From NCBI RefSeq assembly GCF_014489415.1, contig NZ_CP060822.1, forward strand, positions 3,457,501 to 3,521,500: a stretch of DNA of 64,000 bases, given 5' to 3'. The notes under the pieces were generated by a model, which was not told where the DNA came from, made no database searches, and saw only the letters and a list, made by a program, of their open reading frames with translations. This DNA comes from Cylindrospermopsis curvispora GIHE-G1 (lineage in GTDB: Bacteria > Cyanobacteriota > Cyanobacteriia > Cyanobacteriales > Nostocaceae). Positions 17,101-23,311 of this stretch are shown in pieces (position 1 is the stretch's first letter; every line of letters starts with the position of its first letter). Position numbers and translations under genes: made by a program.

Positions 17101-18886
17101 TGCTAGTTCTGACAAAACCATAAAAATATGGGATATGGCTACGGGAAAGGGGAAACACACTCTCACTGGGCATCAAGAATCGGTTAATAGTGTGACAATA
17201 AGCCCAGATGGCAAAACCTTGGTTTCTGCTAGTTCTGACAATACCATAAAAATATGGGATATGGCTACGGGAAAGGGGAAACACACTCTCACTGGGCATC
17301 AATCCTCGGTTTATAGTGTGACAATAAGCCCAGATGGCAAAACCTTGGTTTCTGCTAGTGATGACAAAACCATAAAAATATGGGATATGGCTACGGGAAG
17401 GGAGAAACACACTCTCACTGGGCATCAAGACTCGGTTTATAGTGTGACAATAAGCCCAGATGGCAAAACCTTGGTTTCTGCTAGTTTAGACAAAACCATA
17501 AAAATATGGGATATGGCTACGGGAAGGGAGAAACACACTCTCACTGGGCATCAACACTCGGTTAATAGTGTGACAATAAGCCCAGATGGCAAAACCTTGG
17601 TTTCTGCTAGTTTAGACAAAACCATAAAAATATGGGATATGGCTACGGGAAGGGAGAAACACACTCTCACTGGGCATCAACACTCGGTTAATAGTGTGAC
17701 AATAAGCCCAGATGGCAAAACCTTGGTTTCTGCTAGTTTAGACAAAACCATAAAAATATGGGATATGGCTACGGGAAGGGAGAAACACACTCTCACTGGG
17801 CATCAAGAATGGGTTAATAGTGTGACAATAAGCCCAGATGGCAAAACCTTGGTTTCTGCTAGTTCTGACAATACCATAAAAATATGGGATATGGCTACGG
17901 GAAGGGAGAAACACACTCTCACTGGGCATCAAGAATGGGTTAATAGTGTGACAATAAGCCCAGATGGCAAAACCTTGGTTTCTGCTAGTTCTGACAAAAC
18001 CATAAAAATATGGGATATGGCTACGGGAAGGGAGAAACACACTCTCACTGGGCATCAAGACTCGGTTTATAGTGTGACAATAAGCCCAGATGGCAAAACC
18101 TTGGTTTCTGCTAGTTTAGACAAAACCATAAAAATATGGGATATGGCTACGGGAAGGGAGAAACACACTCTCACTGGGCATCAAGACTCGGTTAATAGTG
18201 TGACAATAAGCCCAGATGGCAAAACCTTGGTTTCTGCTAGTGATGACAACACCATAAAAATATGGGATATGGCTACGGGAAGGGAGAAACACACTCTCAC
18301 TGGGCATCAATTCTGGGTTAATAGTGTGGCAATAAGCCCAGATGGCAAAACCTTGGTTTCTGCTAGTGATGACAACACCATAAAAATATGGGATATGGCT
18401 ACGGGAAGGGAGAAACACACTCTCACTGGGCATCAATACGATGTTAGAAGTGTGACAATAAGCCCAGATGGCAAAACCTTGGTTTCTGCTAGTAGAGACA
18501 AAACCATAAAAATATGGGATATGGCTACGGGAAGGGAGAAACACACTCTCACTGGGCATCAAGACTCGGTTAATAGTGTGACAATAAGCCCAGATGGCAA
18601 AACCTTGGTTTCTGCTAGTGATGACAACACCATAAAAATATGGGATATAGCTAGGGGAAGGGAGAAAAATACTCTCACTGGGCATCTATCCGATGTTAGA
18701 AGTGTGACAATAAGCCCAGATGGCAAAACCTTGGTTTCTGCTAGTAGAGACGATACCATAAAAATATGGGATATAAGTGATATAAATGTGAAATCACTTC
18801 TTCAAAAGGTTTGCAATAGAGTTAGGAATTATCTCCGTCATGATAATCTAGTACCAGTAGAGGATAGGTACTTGTGTGATCAATAA
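14174..18886 (+). CDS. CHAT protease - STAND NTPase - TM - 14 x WD40 protein
   Basis: 1570 residues from the ATG. Residues ~110-350 are a CHAT (caspase-like) domain with catalytic His248 (FYSGHSS) and Cys289 (FNSCDG). Residues ~420-860 are an nSTAND1-type ATPase: Walker A GASGSGKSS near 457, Walker B VLIIADQFEE near 552, and VAHEALIRNW in the winged-helix part. One TM helix lies at ~862-886. Residues ~961-1535 are 14 WD40 repeats of exactly 42 residues, identical except at a few positions, enough for two seven-blade propellers. Such proteins are viewed as receptors that assemble on a ligand and activate the protease. Upstream codons to a conserved TTG at 14123 also look coding (mostly synonymous differences from the paralogue), so the start is uncertain. 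A paralogue lies at 29659-33501. Confidence 0.9.
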   Translation: MAINIVLRVLNGNFSEGFNIDIIYDGKKESERIVENTNIQNLYITWQNILHSYTTRKISSIEVQDTHITTEKWRTAKTKLQTEYEKWLKDQKISSLIEKIISPTEQTKTSTKQNRKLVRIHLIFSPTLNQSSQRDNDILRRLPWGSYFNDHIKSDIADNYDITFILSKEHTSKPIHTNLFSSKPPKILAIFGGHQGELASSQSDEANKLRKICEPNGATVILKNVTEQQEFHQLLINDSYDILFYSGHSSSKDGGTIQFEQETSIIRDFKNDLKEAKKKGLKIALFNSCDGLKIADFLTEEVGIPAVIVMKEPVPDEFAREFFERFLCRFVQENNCLSIAVDLAKNDIAYRENKDFPGATWLPITCYSNTQSEEFTWSKKRQIYISRQNIKIHNYFYHRQNDESQCPYQGLFHFGPQEAEFFFGREIFIEQLYNATQEAIQNATPNPEKRNIIPLIGASGSGKSSLVLAGLVPRLEKQGNWLFTYFRPGEDPFYALATALVPLYTPELNATEKIAQETLLAKLLKEEDLLISKVFPKIQQQNPNFRVLIIADQFEEIYTLCPDEETRHKFLDCLLKSFTPSSQIVLLITMRADFLSHALSYRPFGDILQKTDIKILAMNEQELTEVITGPAERLGVSFEGGLAATILSDVKQQTGNLPLLEFALTKLWESTQGVELTHKIYEEIGKVEGALSRYADDQYNQLKPEEKEKVQRIFIQLVRPGEGAEDTRRIAMKAEIGEENWSLVNKIADTRLVVTSTNTSEQETVEVAHEALIRNWGELRNWIDSNREFRAWQERLRVIRQQWESTERDTELLLRGGMLVQAEERLKERPEDLINERKFIEESIQEKNRILQQEKARQKREMMTAWGITAGSIVAVVVSVALGVTAVHQKNQAEINQAKYLGQESWSLLRQDKWSEALPIAIKAGVIVRDKPGEFLYISSSLQRILQSDFEYSLRSTTRSGFTSVTISPDGKTLVSASSDKTIKIWDMATGKGKHTLTGHQESVNSVTISPDGKTLVSASSDNTIKIWDMATGKGKHTLTGHQSSVYSVTISPDGKTLVSASDDKTIKIWDMATGREKHTLTGHQDSVYSVTISPDGKTLVSASLDKTIKIWDMATGREKHTLTGHQHSVNSVTISPDGKTLVSASLDKTIKIWDMATGREKHTLTGHQHSVNSVTISPDGKTLVSASLDKTIKIWDMATGREKHTLTGHQEWVNSVTISPDGKTLVSASSDNTIKIWDMATGREKHTLTGHQEWVNSVTISPDGKTLVSASSDKTIKIWDMATGREKHTLTGHQDSVYSVTISPDGKTLVSASLDKTIKIWDMATGREKHTLTGHQDSVNSVTISPDGKTLVSASDDNTIKIWDMATGREKHTLTGHQFWVNSVAISPDGKTLVSASDDNTIKIWDMATGREKHTLTGHQYDVRSVTISPDGKTLVSASRDKTIKIWDMATGREKHTLTGHQDSVNSVTISPDGKTLVSASDDNTIKIWDIARGREKNTLTGHLSDVRSVTISPDGKTLVSASRDDTIKIWDISDINVKSLLQKVCNRVRNYLRHDNLVPVEDRYLCDQ
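17053..18780 (+). repeat. 14 tandem 126-bp WD40 units
   Basis: The framework codons (SVTISPDGKTLVSAS ... TIKIWDMATG ... KHTLTGHQ) are identical in DNA in almost every unit. Differences cluster in the pair before the VxS strand (ES, SS, DS, HS, EW, FW, YD, SD), the residue after that V (N, Y or R), and xDx after SAS (S, D, L or R; K, N or D). Confidence 0.95.
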
Positions 18887-19171
18887 AGCCTACTTCCTTA
18901 AAATCATTCCCCATGCTAAACACCCTCCGAGGAAACTGTCTCTGTTTTCCACCAAGTATTTCCACTCTATAGGATCTACCCAAAGCTACCCAGACATTAG
19001 GTAAAGTTAAGATATTTTGTGTACAGGAAGTGTAGTAGTATATGCAATAGAGTATATTAACACTGATACTGGAAAATACATAAAATATACGGTCAGGGAT
19101 TTAACAGAAGTTAAAGCAAGATAAATACTAGTGGGTTGTCAATTTATCTAACTATCTAAAGGCAGGTTTAA

Positions 19172-20341
19172 ATGAAGTTGATCTTAAGTTCTCAAAATGT
19201 CAACGAATATCTTATCAAGAGTAAGTTATGCGATCGCTCGGTAGAAAATCTGGAATTAAAACAGATTCAGGCTAAAAATTTTAATTTATTAGTAACTTTA
19301 CCAGGGGGGAAAAAGTTGCTGGTAAAACAAGAACAATTTATTAATTTAGAAAAGGAAACGGTAGGCGAGTTTTTTGGGGAATGGCGAATCCCCAGCTTTC
19401 TGGAGAACTTTCCTGAATTAGACCATTGGCGTAGGTTTCTGCCAGAATTACTGCTCTACGATGCTGAGAACTCAATTTTAGTTTCTACTTATCTGGATAA
19501 TTATCAGGATTTAGGAGAATTCTACTCTAAAAACAATGTCTTTCCTACTCAGGTTGCTGCTCAAATTGGCAGTTGTTTGGCGATAATTCACCGTGAAACC
19601 TGGAATAAAAGTATTTATAGAGAATTTTTTGCCCAAGAAGAATTTGCTGGAAAACCCAAGGTATCCCCACTATTACTAGATAGTTTGGAACGGATAGGGC
19701 CAGAAATTTTTGGACTGGCCCCCATGGGTGGATTAAAGTTTTTTGCGCTTTATCAACGATATGATAGCTTGGCAGAAGCAGTTAAGCTCTTAAGTAGAAC
19801 TATTTCTCCTATTTGTCTAACTCACAATGACTTGAAGTTGAATAACATTCTTTTAAATCAAAATTGGAAAGATGTGAATGAAAATGTGGTCCGTTTGATA
19901 GATTGGGAAAGGTCTGATTGGGGAGATCCAGCATTTGATTTGGGAATGGCGATCGCCAGTTATCTGCAAATTTGGTTAGGTAGTTTGGTAATTAGTAATT
20001 CGCTCAGTATTGAAGAGTCTTTGCGACTAGCAACTACTCCACTAGAATTACTTCAGCCATCTATGGGGAGGTTAACGTTAGCTTATTTAGAAACTTTCCC
20101 AGAAATATTACAATACCGTCCTAATTTCTTAAAGCAAGTAGTCCAGGTAGCAGGGTTTTCTTTAATTACTGCAATTTTAGCAATGGTTCAGTATCAAAAA
20201 ATTTTTAATAATACTGGAATTGCTATGCTTCAGGTAGCCAAGGCTTTGTTATGTCGTCCTGAATCATCAATGCCCACGATTTTTGGGAATACTGCTACTC
20301 AGTTAAATCAGATGAATTCTTCTGTTGTTGGCAAACTTTAA
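19172..20341 (+). CDS. APH-type kinase, candidate RiPP Ser/Thr kinase
   Basis: 389 residues with the aminoglycoside-phosphotransferase fold: catalytic loop LTHNDLKLNNILLN (Asp base, Asn metal ligand) around residues 215-228 and the metal-binding segment LIDWERSDWGDPAFDLG around 245-260. The next gene starts 24 bp after its stop and encodes a HopA1-family protein. This pair (kinase + HopA1-like lyase) is known from class V lanthipeptide clusters (LxmK/LxmY) and thioamitide clusters (TvaC/TvaD), where the kinase phosphorylates Ser/Thr of a precursor peptide and the lyase removes phosphate to give dehydro-residues. Two precursor-like peptides lie within 10 kb. A resistance-kinase role is less likely in this setting. 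Confidence 0.8.
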   Translation: MKLILSSQNVNEYLIKSKLCDRSVENLELKQIQAKNFNLLVTLPGGKKLLVKQEQFINLEKETVGEFFGEWRIPSFLENFPELDHWRRFLPELLLYDAENSILVSTYLDNYQDLGEFYSKNNVFPTQVAAQIGSCLAIIHRETWNKSIYREFFAQEEFAGKPKVSPLLLDSLERIGPEIFGLAPMGGLKFFALYQRYDSLAEAVKLLSRTISPICLTHNDLKLNNILLNQNWKDVNENVVRLIDWERSDWGDPAFDLGMAIASYLQIWLGSLVISNSLSIEESLRLATTPLELLQPSMGRLTLAYLETFPEILQYRPNFLKQVVQVAGFSLITAILAMVQYQKIFNNTGIAMLQVAKALLCRPESSMPTIFGNTATQLNQMNSSVVGKL

Positions 20342-20365
20342 TATCCTTGAGTATTTTGAAAAATT

Positions 20366-21469
20366 ATGTCATTACTTAATTCTCAATCTCATCAATTAAC
20401 TTCTGAAATTGGAACCCGGTTAAAGGAAGTTTTGTTAGATATTGTGGAAAATGTCGAAATTTCTGCTGATTTTTCGATTCGTCATCCTAACTATGAACCA
20501 TGGGAAATGCCTACGGATATGTTGTCTCGCATTCAGGCTTTACCAAAGCATATACAAGAAAAGTATATAATATTACAATTGCGAGGTTTTCTTTACAGCA
20601 TTTATTACAATGGGTCGATACAAAAATCACAAGCATTAGGTGATGGGAATAAGCATCAGCAATTAGATTTGGAGAATAATAGTTTTGCTGGTGTATCGAT
20701 GGAATTTTATTTGCAGTTAGACAAAGCGAATAAAGGAGAGGGTTATTTTGATTCAGGTTGGTCTGTTTTGAGAGAGGAAACCGATGGCAGTGTGGCTGTA
20801 ACTAAGGGTGGTTTGCGATTACATATCCAACGTGACAAGCATCTTCCAGAGTATGAAAAATCTGCAGTAGTGGGTGATGTTGTATCAATTTTGATGCCCA
20901 AGAATTTAGTGCAAAATGGCTTTTATATGGCAGTGGGTAATGCTGGTTTACAAAGAGAGGAAGCCATGGTGCGAATCTATTTTAATGTTACTCCTGAAGG
21001 TGCGGTGGCTGTGATGGCTGGGTTAACTGAAAAGTTAAATGAGATGGGCATTCCCTTTAGTTTTAAGACCTTATATAATTCAGCTGATTATCAACGATAT
21101 GATTCTGGAGTGCTTTATTTCGGCAAACAAGATTATAAATTAGTAAGGCAAGTTGTGAGTGATGTTTACCAGCAGAATCAGTCTGTTTTTAAGCAAGAAA
21201 CACCTTTGTTTACCCTTGAGTTAGCACCGGGTTTAGGCTTGGCAGAAGAACCAGACAAAAAGTTTGGCAGTGAGGAGAGTTTTGGCATGAATCGGTGTCA
21301 GATTATAGCCCATGGTTTATTGATGGCTTGGCAACAGGAGGACAATTCTGCGGTGGGTCGGATTAATGCTATTTCCGAGCAGTTTTCTGGGTTGGGGATT
21401 GATTGGCAGCGTCCCTATTTAAATGCTGATTCTGAGGATATTTATCAGAAATTAGAGTTGGCTGACTGA
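20366..21469 (+). CDS. HopA1-family protein, candidate dehydroamino-acid-forming lyase
   Basis: 367 residues. The second half shows the pattern of T3SS effector HopA1 relatives: VVGDVVSILMPKNLVQNGFY, MVRIYFNVTPEGAVAVMAGL, IPFSFKTLYN, YQRYDSGVLYF, PLFTLELAPGLGLAEEPD and SFGMNRCQIIAHGL. In RiPP pathways such proteins act as phospho-Ser/Thr lyases working with an APH-like kinase, which is the immediately preceding gene (24-bp gap, surely one transcript). Catalytic residues cannot be assigned with confidence here; conserved Lys (FK), Arg (RYDSG) and Arg (MNRC) are candidates. A Rho-independent terminator follows. Confidence 0.8.
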   Translation: MSLLNSQSHQLTSEIGTRLKEVLLDIVENVEISADFSIRHPNYEPWEMPTDMLSRIQALPKHIQEKYIILQLRGFLYSIYYNGSIQKSQALGDGNKHQQLDLENNSFAGVSMEFYLQLDKANKGEGYFDSGWSVLREETDGSVAVTKGGLRLHIQRDKHLPEYEKSAVVGDVVSILMPKNLVQNGFYMAVGNAGLQREEAMVRIYFNVTPEGAVAVMAGLTEKLNEMGIPFSFKTLYNSADYQRYDSGVLYFGKQDYKLVRQVVSDVYQQNQSVFKQETPLFTLELAPGLGLAEEPDKKFGSEESFGMNRCQIIAHGLLMAWQQEDNSAVGRINAISEQFSGLGIDWQRPYLNADSEDIYQKLELAD

Positions 21470-21520
21470 TATTAGTCGCCTATACCGGAATCAAAGAGCG
21501 ATTGGTTCATCCGTAGATTT

Positions 21521-21551
21521 TAGCCTCATTGAGTCATGGGGCTATTTTTTT
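21521..21551 (+). terminator. Terminator after kinase/lyase operon
   Basis: Arms TAGCC / GGCTA with inner CAT/ATG pairing, followed by a run of T. It separates the kinase/lyase pair from the precursor gene, suggesting separate or attenuated transcription. Confidence 0.75.
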
Positions 21552-21870
21552 GGCCCGCCACCACCCGAACACTGGAAAGAGAGATTCAAAAAAAAAGACA
21601 TAATTGTATTAACTATATCTTGAAAAAGAAAGGTCGTTGATACGAAGGTATGGGGAAATGCGGACATAATCTAAATGAAGTTACATTGTTTAGTCAGTAA
21701 AAAGAGACATAATTGTGTTAGTTGGATGAATTTTAAAGTTGCTCAACCTCTTGTCATTTTTAGAGAGTTAGGAAATAGTAATAGTTGTAGGGAAAAGAAC
21801 AAAGTAAATCTGACTACCTCAAAGTGAAACTTATTTCAAGGGGAAACAAAAATGGCTAATATTAGTATTT
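21541..21870. repeat. Upstream region of precursor gene 1 (inverted copy at 29.17-29.50 kb)
   Basis: About 320 bp, closely similar to the reverse complement of 29170-29500 (for example CCCGCCACCACC, GGGGAAATGCGGACATAATC, GGTTGAGCAACT on the other strand). It ends in the shared AAGGGGAAACAAAAATGGCT start region with its AAGGGG ribosome site. It includes two AGACATAATTGTRTTA boxes (21596, 21705). Confidence 0.85.
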
Positions 21871-22016
21871 CCGACTTACGTCCTGCTGGTGTAGATTTTT
21901 TCTCTGATTCTGAAAATTATCTTAATGAAATTACAGAGTCAGAAATCAACTCTATAACAGGTGCTTCCAGACGACCTTTACCTTTGCGGCCAACAGTTTG
22001 TCCTCCCCGCAGGTAA
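21852..22016 (+). CDS. Putative RiPP precursor peptide 1 (Gly-Ala leader, Arg/Pro-rich core)
   Basis: A 54-residue peptide. The leader of about 38 residues starts MANISISDLRPAG and continues DSENYLNEITESEINSITGA, i.e. the E(L/I)xx(I/L)xGA/GG type cut by C39 peptidases. Predicted core: SRRPLPLRPTVCPPRR, with one Ser, one Thr and one Cys, strongly basic and proline-rich. The leader is closely similar to that of the peptide encoded at 28990-29193. The start has an AAGGGGAAAC ribosome site 8-10 bases upstream, identical in both genes. It is flanked by the kinase/lyase pair and the C39 exporter. That it is modified or exported is inferred from context. Confidence 0.8.
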   Translation: MANISISDLRPAGVDFFSDSENYLNEITESEINSITGASRRPLPLRPTVCPPRR

Positions 22017-22024
22017 GGTAAAAA

Positions 22025-22090
22025 CAATAGAGAGGGAAGGGAAAAGAACAGCATAAATCTGATTACCTCAAGGTGAAACCTATTCCAATT
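22025..22090 (+). repeat. Partial third copy of the precursor upstream region
   Basis: Just after precursor 1 the sequence GGGAAAAGAACAGCATAAAT, then CTGATTACCTCAAGGTGAAAC, CTATTCCAA repeats the promoter-proximal leader, but no MANI start follows. It looks like a decayed or deleted extra precursor gene. The rest to 22459 shows no gene. Confidence 0.7.
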
Positions 22091-22459
22091 CGTTTCGTAG
22101 GGGTTATATTAAATTTGGTTGTGCTTTTTTCATTTTCTGTTATGGAAGTGTGTGTTACAACAGATATCCCTCGATTTACTGACTAAAGAGCGATCGCTCT
22201 TTAGTCTAAACTCCAGTTAGAATACGTTGGCTAAAAAAGAGTATTAAAATATAGAAAATATAGAACCGATGTAGTAGAACTAATGATTTTGTCCTCTAGA
22301 ATTATGCGATCGCCTGTGGTTGAGGGCGTAAAAATACGAGCATTTAATAATACTTAAATACGAAATTTGTACTTATTTTAAAAAAAAGCTGGTTACTCAA
22401 AAAAATAGACCTGTTTCATACTACATAGATTTAGAGGTCAAAAAAGAGGTGTAATTCTG

Positions 22460-22657
22460 ATGAATAGCCATATAACCCTTATTTTTATTGCTTGCGCTCT
22501 TGGTGCATGTGGAATTTTAGCCACTGATTGCTTTATTCCTAAATTATCTTCTATTTTAGCACAAACTAGCTCTGGTTCCGGGATGGTTGATGCCACTATG
22601 CCATATACAATACTCAGTATAGCCAGTCGTAGGCTCTCCAAAATACTCTCCTACTAA
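22460..22657 (+). pseudogene. Truncated copy of the YbjN-domain protein gene
   Basis: The first ~50 codons (signal sequence and ATMPYTILSIA) and about 70 bp upstream duplicate the gene at 7167-7697. Homology stops abruptly near 22627, giving 15 unrelated codons. The YbjN domain itself is absent, so the product would be only a signal peptide plus linker. Confidence 0.75.
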
Positions 22658-22677
22658 GGCTAAGCGAGTATTATCCT

Positions 22678-23262
22678 ATGAAATCGTCTGAAACTGATAT
22701 TAATTTTCCCAATAACTCTGGTCGATTTCTCAGTCCCTTTCAGAGAAAACATCTAGAAAAAAACCTTAAACTAAACTTGTCCAAGCAGCATTTTCAGAGG
22801 ATTAAAATTATGTTGCTTGCAGATCAGGGTAAAACCCAAACCCAAATTTGCCAAGAATTAGGTTGTTCCCATAGTACCGCACGCTATTGGATAAACGTTG
22901 CCAAGTCTGGTCAAGCTCATCAGTGGAACAGTAACTTAATTGGCAGACCCCAAATTGTAGATGATCGATGCTTAGACCGGTTGAGAGAGTTACTCTCTCA
23001 AAGCCCTAAAGAAGTAAAAGTGCCTAATCGTGATTTTACTTATAATGCTTCACAGTGGACAGCTAAAAAATTAAGTGAACACTTAGAAGCAGAAATGGGA
23101 ATTAAAATAAGCGATCGCCATATTAACAGACTGCTCAAACAAATGGGCTTATCTACCAGACAAAAGTCAAAGAATAACCCTGAAAAAAACGATCCCCCAC
23201 AATCAGAGACTAAAAACTTGAGTAACAAAAGCAGTATTGTGATTAGGGATCTTCCCTCATAG
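22678..23262 (+). CDS. Helix-turn-helix protein linked to the exporter genes
   Basis: 194 residues. Residues ~40-80 form a homeodomain-like HTH (MLLADQGKTQTQICQELGCS, then HSTARYWINVAK), followed by a second winged-HTH unit (WTAKKLSEHLEAEMGIKISD, then RHINRLLKQMGLSTR) like the DNA-binding half of IS630-type transposases. There is no DDE catalytic domain. It ends 49 bp before the exporter gene and is probably cotranscribed with it, so a domesticated transposase HTH acting as regulator of the peptide locus is the favoured reading; a 5' transposase fragment is the alternative, but the ORF has a natural polar C-terminal tail. Confidence 0.75.
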   Translation: MKSSETDINFPNNSGRFLSPFQRKHLEKNLKLNLSKQHFQRIKIMLLADQGKTQTQICQELGCSHSTARYWINVAKSGQAHQWNSNLIGRPQIVDDRCLDRLRELLSQSPKEVKVPNRDFTYNASQWTAKKLSEHLEAEMGIKISDRHINRLLKQMGLSTRQKSKNNPEKNDPPQSETKNLSNKSSIVIRDLPS

Positions 23263-23311
23263 TTGGCGTTTTCTTAACTAATTAAAATTTTGACCCACTA
23301 TTCATAGAAAA

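Noticed and set aside
17039-18759. Long minus-strand open frames opposite the WD40 repeats (also 32.6-33.3 kb)
   Set aside because: They repeat the same MPSESVFLPSRSHIPYFYG unit because they are shadows of the 126-bp repeat; no start signals, no independent constraint.
19172-20341. Aminoglycoside resistance kinase
   Set aside because: The fold matches, but the tight coupling to a HopA1-family gene and nearby precursors argues for peptide modification.
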